10,549 nucleotides of DNA from Chitinophagaceae bacterium (GTDB taxonomy: Bacteria; Bacteroidota; Bacteroidia; Chitinophagales; Chitinophagaceae), in NCBI GenBank assembly GCA_947472635.1, contig CANJDY010000069.1:1-10549 (forward strand), written 5' to 3'. The notes under the pieces were generated by a model that was not told the DNA's origin, made no database searches, and saw only the letters and a program-made list of their open reading frames with translations. Shown here in pieces: positions 1-7,900 of this stretch; the first letter of the stretch is position 1; each line of letters starts with the position of its first letter. The translations under genes were made by a program, and so were the position numbers.

Positions 1-96
1 ATCGGCGTGGTATTGGACGAATTGACCCCAACGCAAAGTGCCTATTTGGGAATTTCCAATGAAGGTCCTTTCAAAGCGGAGCATTACCGTTACTAG
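1..96 (+). CDS. ahcY: adenosylhomocysteinase, C-terminal end only (partial)
   Basis: Only the last 31 codons and the TAG stop are inside the window. The reading frame gives a tail with [24 protein letters not shown] and then the stop. This is the highly conserved C-terminus of S-adenosyl-L-homocysteine hydrolase, where the closing residues K and HYRY reach into the NAD site of the neighbouring subunit. The enzyme is cytosolic and NAD-dependent; it splits S-adenosylhomocysteine into adenosine and homocysteine and so recycles the by-product of methylation. The gene enters from the left edge and is followed 28 bases later by a strong terminator, so it is probably the last gene of its transcript. 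The assignment rests on the conserved tail alone but is firm. Confidence 0.93.
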   Translation: MGVVLDELTPTQSAYLGISNEGPFKAEHYRY

Positions 97-124
97 TTTA
101 TTTCACCACCGGTGAATTCAATAC

Positions 125-155
125 AGCCCGCTTCTAACTAAGAAGCGGGCTTTTT
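125..155 (+). terminator. rho-independent terminator after ahcY
   Basis: A perfect 11-bp stem (AGCCCGCTTCT at 125-135 pairing with AGAAGCGGGCT at 141-151) closes a 5-base loop and runs straight into a T tract (TTTTT at 151-155). It lies just after the ahcY stop codon and should end that transcript. Confidence 0.93.
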
Positions 156-158
156 ATT

Positions 159-230
159 GAGATGACATCTCACAATTAAATCTCACAATTAAGAGATGTC
201 ATCTCCCTCCGAGGAGATGACATCTTTTAA
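159..230. repeat. cluster of short palindromic and tandem repeats
   Basis: Three copies of a 12-13 base near-palindrome lie here: GAGATGACATCTC (159-171), GAGATGTCATCTC (193-205) and GAGATGACATCT (214-225). The central base alternates, so neighbouring copies are reverse complements. Copies 2 and 3 form a hairpin of up to 18 pairs (189-206 with 213-230, one G-T pair) around the 6-base loop CTCCGA, with TTTT inside its 3' arm. Copies 1 and 2 could pair instead, around a spacer that is mostly two tandem copies of ATCTCACAATTAA (167-179 and 180-192). It may be a second or bidirectional terminator, or a dispersed intergenic repeat unit. Its role is not known from the sequence. Confidence 0.85.
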
Positions 231-254
231 ACCAGCCCATACTCTAAAAAAATT

Positions 255-313
255 TGGTCAACCCTTACATTTCTTGCAACTTCGTAATTACAACCATAAA
301 AAACTGTTGACCA
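255..313. promoter_or_regulatory. candidate operator: separated inverted repeat upstream of the sugar genes
   Basis: TGGTCAAC (255-262) and its exact reverse complement GTTGACCA (306-313) lie 43 bases apart in the leader of the mutarotase gene; the second half ends 14 bases before its ATG. The TGGTC/GACCA core resembles half-sites of GntR-family regulators, known for sugar and sugar-acid genes, but no regulator gene is visible nearby. The pair could also close a long RNA stem. The inverted repeat is seen directly; its use as an operator is inference. Confidence 0.35.
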
Positions 314-327
314 GCTAACATAACACC

Positions 328-666
328 ATGAAAAGATATTTCCTTGCCCTCGATCTGGTAGATGACCCCAAAATGATTGAAGAATATGAACAATGGCATA
401 AGGATGGAATTGGTTGGCCTGGAATAAAAGAGAGTATTTTGGGTGCTGGCATCACCCAAATGGAAATTTACCGAACCGGTAATAGGCTGGTTATGACCAT
501 GGACACCGATGAAACCTTTAGCTTTGAAAGAAAAACAGCAATGGACCTGGCAGATCCCAATGTTCAAGAATGGGAACAATTGATGTGGAAATTCCAATTC
601 CCACTGCCCTGGGCCAAAGAAGGCGAAAAATGGGTATTCATGAACAAAATTTTCCAACTCGTATAA
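328..666 (+). CDS. L-rhamnose mutarotase (RhaM/DUF718) family protein
   Basis: This 112-residue protein has the usual length of the RhaM family, a small ferredoxin-like dimeric fold that interconverts the alpha and beta anomers of L-rhamnose or, in related members, L-fucose. Visible family features are the N-terminal strand KRYFLALDLVDDP, then EEYEQWHK with Tyr20 and His24 at the positions of the RhaM active-site residues, then IGWPGI (Trp30, Pro31). The aromatic C-terminal block has Trp82, Trp87 and PLPWA near residue 92, ending in KWVFMNKIFQL. There is no signal peptide, so it acts in the cytosol. The ATG at 328 is the only good start. A dehydrogenase begins 59 bases after its stop on the same strand, which suggests a shared transcript and a role in feeding the correct sugar anomer to an oxidative pathway. 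The substrate (rhamnose or fucose) cannot be decided here. Confidence 0.88.
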   Translation: MKRYFLALDLVDDPKMIEEYEQWHKDGIGWPGIKESILGAGITQMEIYRTGNRLVMTMDTDETFSFERKTAMDLADPNVQEWEQLMWKFQFPLPWAKEGEKWVFMNKIFQLV

Positions 667-725
667 TCAGGAAAACCGGCTTCTTTTCTTTGCACAAATA
701 ACTTTCAACGAACCGATAATAGACC

Positions 726-1739
726 ATGATGCAAACGCTTATTTGTACAACCCCTCACCTATTTGACTATACCAACTCACCCATACCTTCAGCAGCCACT
801 GGCGAAACATTGCTCAAGATAAAACGAATCGGCATCTGTGGCACCGACCTCCATGCCTTTGAAGGCACACAGCCTTTTTTTAGCTATCCAAGAATACTGG
901 GCCACGAGCTTGCGGCCGAAATAGTTAGTACCGAAGCCGAGGGTTTTTCAATCGGTGAAGCCGTTACCTTTATCCCCTATTTTTATTGCGGACAATGTAT
1001 TGCCTGCAGAATGGAAAAACCCAATTGCTGTACAAATATTAAAGTTTGCGGTGTACATACCGATGGTGGAATGAGAGAATATCTAACCGTGCCCTCCTAT
1101 TCATTGGTTCATGGTGAAGGGCTCAGCTTCGATGAACTGGCATTGGTAGAGCCGCTGGCCATCGGTGCCCACGGCGTAAGGAGAGCAGCCATTACAGCCG
1201 GCGAATTCGTACTGGTGATCGGTGCAGGCCCCATTGGATTGGGTACTATGGAGTTTGCCAGAATTGCAGGCGGTAAAGTAATTGCAATGGATATCAATGA
1301 AGACCGACTACAATTTTGCCGAGAAAAACTGGCAGTTGATTTTACCATCAATCCTACCAATGAAGATGCCCTGGAACAACTGAAAAAAATCACAAAGGGC
1401 GATATGCCCACTATAGTAATCGACGCTACTGGCAGTTTGAACGCTATCAATAATGCCTTTCAATATGTAGGTCATGGTGGAAGGTATGTGCTGATCGGCC
1501 TACAAAAGGGAGAAATCAGTTTCAATCATCCCGAGTTTCACAAAAGAGAAACCACGCTAATGAGTAGCCGAAATGCCACCAGAACAGACTTTGAATGGGT
1601 GATTGAATCCATGAAAAAAGGCTGGGTAAATCCAGCAACCTATATCACCCACCGGGTAACATTTGATGCCGTAAAAGACAATTTTGAAAGCTGGCTCAAT
1701 CCCGCAACAGGCGTGATAAAAGCAATGATAGAACTATAG
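726..1739 (+). CDS. zinc-binding medium-chain alcohol (polyol/sugar) dehydrogenase
   Basis: A complete 337-residue medium-chain dehydrogenase. The catalytic-zinc signature is present: Cys38 in GICGTDLH, His60-Glu61 in GHELAAEIV, and Glu142 in VEPLAIG. The structural-zinc lobe has four cysteines at about 88, 91, 94 and 102. The Rossmann fold shows GAGPIG at 166-171 and an acidic Asp189 after the second strand (AMDI), which favours NAD over NADP. The general layout is that of sorbitol, threonine and galactitol-type dehydrogenases, so oxidation of a sugar or polyol hydroxyl is likely; the exact substrate is not readable. It follows the mutarotase gene on the same strand, consistent with a role in deoxyhexose or hexose catabolism. 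Two adjacent ATG codons (726 and 729) could both serve as start; the first is used here. It converges with the DUF1080 gene, 24 bases away. Confidence 0.92.
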   Translation: MMQTLICTTPHLFDYTNSPIPSAATGETLLKIKRIGICGTDLHAFEGTQPFFSYPRILGHELAAEIVSTEAEGFSIGEAVTFIPYFYCGQCIACRMEKPNCCTNIKVCGVHTDGGMREYLTVPSYSLVHGEGLSFDELALVEPLAIGAHGVRRAAITAGEFVLVIGAGPIGLGTMEFARIAGGKVIAMDINEDRLQFCREKLAVDFTINPTNEDALEQLKKITKGDMPTIVIDATGSLNAINNAFQYVGHGGRYVLIGLQKGEISFNHPEFHKRETTLMSSRNATRTDFEWVIESMKKGWVNPATYITHRVTFDAVKDNFESWLNPATGVIKAMIEL

Positions 1740-1763
1740 CTATTCTTTTCCTTACTGGTGTAA

Positions 1764-2633
1764 TTATTTACAAGTAGTACCATCCCCCTTCACAAAATAG
1801 GATTTGTACTTTTTGGATGTTGGATCCATGCAACCCTGCAGGTTAAGTATTTTTATATTGCGAAAATCGACCGGTTGCCCCTCGCTTTGCAATGCGATAA
1901 AACCTTCTTTCAGTAATTTTCCGTCCACCTTGATGGCAGGATCGTAATTGGCTACTACCCCACCACCTATCTGCGGCTTGGAGTACTGTAATACGGTATC
2001 ACCATTGATGATATGGGTAATCAGCGAATCGCCCAACACGATAATCTCTCCCTTTACCCATTGATCACCTTCATAAGTTTTGGAAACGGAGGGAATACAA
2101 TGGCGTGGATCGATATGCCCCTGAAAAACTACATCTGTACCAGGCGAACACATATTGCCAGTAGGCCTAGCAACACCATCTCCTAACCCAGCCAATAACT
2201 GAAACTCAATAGAGATGGGCCAATTCTGCTCACGCGGCATTGTATGCGGATCCTGCGAGTGAAACATAACTCCACTATTTTTGATGGTATACTCTGGAGC
2301 ATCTTTGCGCCACTGGCCCAAAATGCGATAGTCAAAAACCAGGTGATAATACGCATACGGTTTTTTGAAATACAAATGCCCAAATTGCTCATTAAATACA
2401 TCGTATTGATCGTACCGAATTTTTACAATGCCCTCTTCCACCCTAAAAGTATTGCCGTAGTTTTCGCCCACTTCGTGGTGATTGATTTTAGGCACCCAAT
2501 CCTTGATATCCTTACCATTAAAAAGAATTTCCCAATCCTCCTTAGCTGCATTTTGCTGAGAAAAAACGGATGTCGCACATAATAAAACGAAAATCAAAGA
2601 ATAAAAATTCAGCTTGGTATACATTTTTTTCAT
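1764..2633 (-). CDS. secreted DUF1080 (3-keto-disaccharide hydrolase-like) protein
   Basis: A 289-residue exported protein. The N-terminus has Lys residues, a hydrophobic stretch (about 9-24) and a probable signal-peptidase site near VFS-Q (about 25). The mature part begins with WEILFNGKDIKDW, the typical opening of DUF1080 (PF06439), a concanavalin-like jelly-roll domain. It continues with NSGVMFHSQ (119-127), IEFQLL (142-147) and VDFRNIKI (255-262), all recognisable family positions. The family includes 3-keto-disaccharide hydrolases and many uncharacterised glycan-associated proteins of Bacteroidota and Planctomycetota, so a carbohydrate role is likely but the substrate is open. After the domain comes a short Cys-bounded tail (GCMDP at 267-271, Cys288). 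The start is the first of two close ATG codons (residues 1 and 4). The leader is A-rich without a clear ribosome-binding site. It converges on the dehydrogenase gene. Confidence 0.88.
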   Translation of the reverse strand: MKKMYTKLNFYSLIFVLLCATSVFSQQNAAKEDWEILFNGKDIKDWVPKINHHEVGENYGNTFRVEEGIVKIRYDQYDVFNEQFGHLYFKKPYAYYHLVFDYRILGQWRKDAPEYTIKNSGVMFHSQDPHTMPREQNWPISIEFQLLAGLGDGVARPTGNMCSPGTDVVFQGHIDPRHCIPSVSKTYEGDQWVKGEIIVLGDSLITHIINGDTVLQYSKPQIGGGVVANYDPAIKVDGKLLKEGFIALQSEGQPVDFRNIKILNLQGCMDPTSKKYKSYFVKGDGTTCK

Positions 2634-2892
2634 ACGTTTGTTTTTATCAAATTATCCCGTTTTGATTCTTCCTTTCATCTATTTCTGTAAATAGTAAATA
2701 TATTGAAAACAAATAGAGCAGGCTGAAATATTTTTAATAGCAGCTAATCAATCAAAGTATAGTTTTTAGTGCTTATCTTGGTAAAAGAATCACTATTTAT
2801 TTCTTCCGCACAAGCTATTTTGGCAAGTTGGAAGTAAAATCATTTTAGCCGGATGCATTCCAATGCCCGCTGATTAATCAATCATCCTGATT

Positions 2893-3384
2893 ATGAAAAA
2901 TACAATTATCGGTCTATTTCTTTTTTTAGGTTATCACCTACAGGCGCAAACGCTGCCAAATTTCGAACTAATCAAACTCGAAAAAACTGCTGACTACAAA
3001 AAGGCAGAACCCTTTGTTTTACAAACGGCCACTTACTTATTATCCATTCCTTTCAAAAGTGAAAATACAGACCGATACAATTCATTGCGCTTTATCAGCC
3101 AATGGATGAATGGCACTACTGATTATTCCTTTGTATTGGGGGACATGATAGAAAAAATAGGTAAAGGAAACAACGATCATTTAGGCGTGTACATTGCCGC
3201 AATGACGAAATATACCCTGGAAAATAAGCTGGCCGCTAAAAATGCCGCTGTGGTTAAATTAAATGCGATGATACTACTTCTAAACTATTGTGAAAATAAA
3301 GACAACAACCTTAAATTGTCCAAACAATTAAAAAAATTGGCAGAAGCAAAAGAAAAGGGACAATTAGAACAGGCATTGCAATAA
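2893..3384 (+). CDS. small secreted protein of unknown function
   Basis: I do not recognise the family of this 163-residue protein. It begins with MKNT and a hydrophobic segment (about 4-14), followed by a plausible signal-peptidase site near LQAQ-TLP (about 19), so it is probably exported to the periplasm or beyond. No lipobox cysteine is present; the single Cys, in LLNYCEN near residue 136, is in the mature part. The rest reads as mostly helical, with a charged, lysine-rich C-terminal quarter (KLSKQLKKLAEAKEKG). There are no obvious catalytic motifs. The reading frame is open from a good ATG and has ordinary codon use. It stands alone between a divergent DUF1080 gene and a downstream secreted hydrolase 107 bases away; a 26-base palindrome overlaps its stop codon. 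A link to the hydrolase is possible but unproven. Confidence 0.75.
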   Translation: MKNTIIGLFLFLGYHLQAQTLPNFELIKLEKTADYKKAEPFVLQTATYLLSIPFKSENTDRYNSLRFISQWMNGTTDYSFVLGDMIEKIGKGNNDHLGVYIAAMTKYTLENKLAAKNAAVVKLNAMILLLNYCENKDNNLKLSKQLKKLAEAKEKGQLEQALQ

Positions 3385-3409
3385 AGGAATTATTGTACAA
3401 TATTTCCTT
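3384..3409. repeat. 26-bp near-perfect palindrome at the stop codon of the small secreted gene
   Basis: The two halves, AAGGAAT.TATTGT and ACAATA.TTTCCTT, mirror each other around 3396/3397 with one T-T mismatch (3390/3403), giving 12 pairs. The palindrome starts on the last base of the TAA stop. No T run follows on the plus strand, so it is not a standard terminator. It may be a processing hairpin, a weak bidirectional terminator or a protein-binding site for the downstream hydrolase gene. Confidence 0.5.
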
Positions 3410-3491
3410 AGAAATAAGAATAACCTTCCCTCTCCCTGTTTTCTGCTACCAACAGGTAGTACCCATCTATTAATAAAACTTGTTTTAAAAT

Positions 3492-4664
3492 ATGCATATC
3501 AAAATTATTTTATTCATTTGCTTTGCATCCTTTTGGATTACCGGTCACTCCCAATCATCCGATCTGCGACAAGGAGAATTCTATACTGAATCACAAGGCA
3601 AGACTAATCTAGCTGAATTTGCCCGTACTTATCATGATCAACAAGGATGGATGAAACGAGCCGAGCAGATTAGAGCCACCATACGCCATGGTGCAAAATT
3701 GGAGCAGCTGCCTGCTCGGTGTGCACTTAACCCGATACGCAACAATAAGCAGGTATTTGCTGATTATACTATTGAAAATGTAGCTTTTGAAAGCCTTCCC
3801 GGCTTTTATGTTACCGGCAACCTTTATTTACCGAGGAATTTTACCGGAAAAATTGCAGGTGTAGCTTGTCCGCATGGACACTGGAAAAGTGCAGCCGATT
3901 ACGGAAGATACCGCATAGACATGCAGTACCGATGTGCTACTTTAGCAAAAATGGGTGCTGCTGTTTTTGCCTATGACATGTTAGGATATGGCGAATCTAG
4001 CCCCTGTCTGCATGAAAACCCAGCAGCAGTAAGATTACAAACCTGGAATAGCATGCGGGTGGTAGATTTTCTGCTTTCACTAGGTTTTGTAGATGATCAG
4101 CGACTAGCCGTTACCGGTGCCTCGGGAGGAGGAACCCAATCATTTTTACTGGCTGCGCTAGATGATAGAATAGACGTATCGGTTCCCGCAGTGATGGTTG
4201 CTGCTCATTTTTTTGGAGGATGTGTTTGCGAAAGTGGTATGCCGATTCATAAATGGGGGAACTTTGAAACCAACAATGTTGAAATAGCTGCTGCATTTGC
4301 TCCCAAACCTATGCTACTAATATCAGACGGAGATGATTGGACCAGTAACACTCCGGAAATAGAGTTTCCATACATCCGAAATATATATAAATTATTTGGG
4401 GCAGTAGCAAATGTTGAGAATACCCACCTTCCAAATGAAGTGCATGATTATGGCTTCAATAAACGGATAGCGATGTACCAATTTATGTCAAAACATTTGG
4501 GACTTAACCTCAAAGTTGCGACCGATAGTCATGGATTAATCAATGAGCATTTCGTAACTCTTTTAGAACGCTGCTCACTAGATGTTTGGCCTGACAAAAA
4601 TTTTCCGAAGGGCAGAATCACAGATTGTTCAGAAGTAATTAAACAGATGAACCAATTAAAATAG
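3492..4664 (+). CDS. secreted alpha/beta hydrolase (acetylxylan-esterase-like)
   Basis: A 390-residue alpha/beta hydrolase with an N-terminal signal peptide (hydrophobic residues about 4-18, probable cleavage near GHSQ-SS). The strand before the oxyanion region reads VACPHGHWKSAADYGR (124-139). YDMLGYGES (161-169) is the conserved loop after the next strand. The nucleophile elbow GASGGG places Ser211 as catalytic. Asp280 to Asp282 in LLISDGDDW and His318 in EVHDYG are the likely acid and base of the triad. This arrangement fits the large acetylxylan-esterase/Abhydrolase_7-like group, often annotated as acetylxylan esterase or dienelactone-hydrolase-like, which removes ester groups from polysaccharides or related substrates. 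The actual ester is unknown. Between Ser and Asp lies an unusual HFFGGCVCESGMP segment (239-251) with two close cysteines. The ATG at 3492 follows an A/T-rich leader. No terminator is evident after the TAG stop. Confidence 0.82.
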   Translation: MHIKIILFICFASFWITGHSQSSDLRQGEFYTESQGKTNLAEFARTYHDQQGWMKRAEQIRATIRHGAKLEQLPARCALNPIRNNKQVFADYTIENVAFESLPGFYVTGNLYLPRNFTGKIAGVACPHGHWKSAADYGRYRIDMQYRCATLAKMGAAVFAYDMLGYGESSPCLHENPAAVRLQTWNSMRVVDFLLSLGFVDDQRLAVTGASGGGTQSFLLAALDDRIDVSVPAVMVAAHFFGGCVCESGMPIHKWGNFETNNVEIAAAFAPKPMLLISDGDDWTSNTPEIEFPYIRNIYKLFGAVANVENTHLPNEVHDYGFNKRIAMYQFMSKHLGLNLKVATDSHGLINEHFVTLLERCSLDVWPDKNFPKGRITDCSEVIKQMNQLK

Positions 4665-4830
4665 TATTAATTCAAGGATAAGAATTGAAAAAAAGCAGAT
4701 GAAATTCACTTCGGTTCATTCTGACAATTTGTACAAATTTTATTAGAACTCACCTAATAATATGGGGGAACTGCATCTTTCATTAAGTAAGCCAAGAAAA
4801 ACCTTAGTTTCTAAATAGTCATATCTATTG

Positions 4831-4877
4831 CAAAAAAAGGATGCCATCCGCATTTAATCAATTAAAACGGATGGCAT
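4831..4877 (-). terminator. rho-independent terminator of the beta-propeller gene
   Basis: Read on the minus strand, ATGCCATCCG (4877-4868) and CGGATGGCAT (4850-4841) form a perfect 10-bp stem with a 17-base A/T-rich loop. After two more bases comes a run of seven Ts (complement of 4832-4838). It lies about 70 bases past the stop of the minus-strand propeller gene. On the plus strand no T run follows, so it should not stop the hydrolase transcript. Confidence 0.85.
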
Positions 4878-4944
4878 ACTTAAACTCTATACAGCTGAGA
4901 TCCTTCGGCTAACGGACACCAGTTGAAAGAAACAGCAGTCAGTT

Positions 4945-7900
4945 CTATTCCTTCCAAACCGGTAATCGGCCTGGAGTCCATGGAGAGCCAATTTTGTTGA
5001 GTTCGGCTTCCAGTTTCGGAATGTCAATTTCCACAATTCGCTTTAGGGTATTAAGCACGGGTGGAAATTCTTCTTTCAATATTTCGAAATTCATTTTTTC
5101 AGTGCCTGTAATTCCGCTGGTTGAACCCATGTGTGCGTAAGTAATATCGCCCAACCGGCCGTTCATCGGAACCTGTGAAGGCGGTGTTTCTTCGCTGCTC
5201 GCTTTGGCTGCAACGCCATTCATTTTAAAGATGAGCCCCTCTATTTCAACACTTAATGCACGGGCCTTTTTCATCAAATCCTGGTTTGCACCGGGGGTGG
5301 TGTAAATGGCCTGTTTAATGTTTTCAACTTTTGCGGTTAGCTCGCTAAGCAAACGGTTGCTACCCTGCATGGCAATGGCTAATTTGTTTACCTGACGGGC
5401 AAACTGTACGTTTTCGTTGTAGTCCGCCGCCGGAAGTGTTGTATTATCGAGTTTGCGGCAGGTAAATTCAACCGGTTCGACCAGTTTTTTCAATTCGCCG
5501 TTTTGCCACAACTGCATGTCTATTTTGTATTTTCCGGGCATTACCAAAATACCTCCACTACCGCCTCCACGACGACCAACGCGACCGCCAGTTTCAACCG
5601 GGCTAAAACTGCCCGAAACATTCGTGGTGGTTGGCATAGCATAACGCATATCCCAGTTTATGCGGTTTATACCTTTCGAAGGCAATTGGGTAATTTGCCG
5701 CACTGCATTACTTTCACTGTCGTAAATGGTGAAAATCAGGTGGGCTTTTTCCTCTTTTTCTTCAAGTTCAAGCTCTCGCCAGGTAGGTTGTGGGATAGGC
5801 TTGCTCTCTTTGAACAACTCTTTCTCCTTTTCTTTTCTGATTTCCTTTTTTGATTTCGGAGCATCTTTCAGGTAATATGTTATTGTTGCGCCAAAATCGG
5901 GATTGGGAGCTTTGTAATAGTTGCTGCCCTGGTTGTCATTGTTGCTGGTTTGCACGTACATCAAAGCTTCTTTTATCGGGAAAATTTGTGCTTCCTTATC
6001 TTTTAATTCTTCCGAAATTTCGCGCAGCGAACTATAATTATCGAGAATGTAAAATCCGCGGCCAAAAGTAGCAAGCACCAAATCGCTTTCGCGTTCCTGA
6101 ATTGCAATGTCATTTACAGCAATGGTTGGAAGTCCCGATTTCAGTTGTACCCAGTTTTTCCCATTGTCGATGGTAAAAAAAACGCCAAACTCGGTACCAA
6201 CAAACAAAAGTTCTTTGCGTAAATTGTCCTGAATAATGGTGTGAACTGTTCCGTTCTCTGGCAGATTGCCAATGATAGAAGTCCAGCTTTTGCCTTTATT
6301 GGTGCTTTTGAAAAGGTAAGGTTTAAAATCGTCGTTTTTAATTCCATTAAAAGCAGCGTACGCCACATTCTCATCAAAACGGTCGGCACACAGGTCGCTT
6401 ACATAAGTATATTGCGGCACTCCGTCGAAAGATTTTTCCTGTATCCACGACTGGCCACCATTTTCGGTTACCGAAATCACACCGTCATCGGTTCCCGCAT
6501 AAAGCAAGCCTTCTTTCAGTTTCGATTCATCAAGCGATACAATGGTTCCCCAAAGTGAGGTTGAAACATCTTTTGCAACCGCTTCAGCCGGCCAGTATTT
6601 ACCCATTACCTGAAATCTGTTGCGGTCGGTTTGGGTGGTCAGGTCGTCGCTGATTACCTGCCACGAATCTCCGCGGTCGTCGCTGCGAAAAACCTTGTTG
6701 GCTGCTAAGTACAAACGGGTTGATTTATGGGGGCTGATAAACATGGGTGTGTTCCAGTTCCATTTATAGGTGAGTTCACCTTTGGGTTCGCGGGGTTTTA
6801 TGCTGATTCCTTCGCCGCTTTTTTTGTCGAACCTCGAAACATTTCCGTATTGTGATTCGGTGTAAACAATATTGGGGTTATTGGGGTCGGCTGCAATACA
6901 GAAACCGTCGCCACCAGCAGTTACCTGCCATTCATCGTTTAATACACCATCACGGGTTAAATTCCTCGACGGGCCAACCATGCTGTTGTTGTCCTGGGTT
7001 CCGCCGTACACATTATAAAACGGAAGCGCATTATCCACATTCACCCTGTAAAACTGGGTAACCGGAAGGTTTTCCTTAAAATCGAAGCTGTTTCCACTGT
7101 CCCATGTTTCGTAAATCCCGCCATCGCCGCCAATCAGGTAATGTTCGGTATCTTTTGGGTCAACCCAGAAAGCATGGTCGTCAACATGCCTTCCATCGGT
7201 GCTGATGGTAGTCCATGTTTTTCCTCCATCCTTTGTATATCGCGACACAGTTTCCATCGAGAAAACCTTGTCTACATTTTTCGGGTCGCAGTAAATTTCG
7301 TTGAAGTACTGACCAGTGGAAGTGTAGTCGCTCATTTTTTCCCAGCTTTCGCCTTTGTTTTTTGAACGGAAAAATCCACCTTTTGCTTCGGCAGCTTCCA
7401 CAATGAGGTAAACTACATTCGGGTCAACCGGCGAAATATCGATACCCATTCCACCTATATCAACAGATGGAAGGCCACTTACAATCTTGTTCCATGTTTC
7501 GCCGCCATCAACCGATTTGTAGACAGCCGATTCGGGCCCGCCGCCAATTTTTGTGAACCAGTGGCGCCGGCGCTGTTCAGAGGTTGCGTACATAATATCG
7601 GGGTTCGAGGGGTCAATTTTTACATTGTTCACACCTGTATTTTCGCTGATTTCGAGCACTTTCTTCCAAGTTGTTCCGCCGTCGGTGGTTTTATACAAAC
7701 CACGTTCGCCGCCGGGTCCCCAGGCTGAGCCTTCTGCTGCCACAAAAACAGTGTTCGAATTGCGTGGATCGATGACAATTCCGCCAATCTGCCGGCTTTG
7801 TTTCAATCCCATGTTTTTGAACGATTTTCCACCGTCAACCGATTTGTAAATTCCATCGCCATAACCAAGGGCACGCTGGTGGTTGTTTTCGCCTGTGCCA

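Noticed and set aside
265..657. 130-codon minus-strand open frame across the mutarotase gene
   Set aside because: It mirrors the mutarotase gene, whose family motifs are clear on the plus strand.
1740..1763. Possible shared terminator between the convergent dehydrogenase and DUF1080 genes
   Set aside because: No stem of useful length is visible in the 24-base gap.
2745..2884. TAATCAATCA occurring twice (2745-2754 and 2875-2884) between the DUF1080 gene and the small secreted gene
   Set aside because: A 10-base A/T-rich match in A/T-rich spacer is weak, and similar AATCAAT words occur in other intergenic parts of the window.
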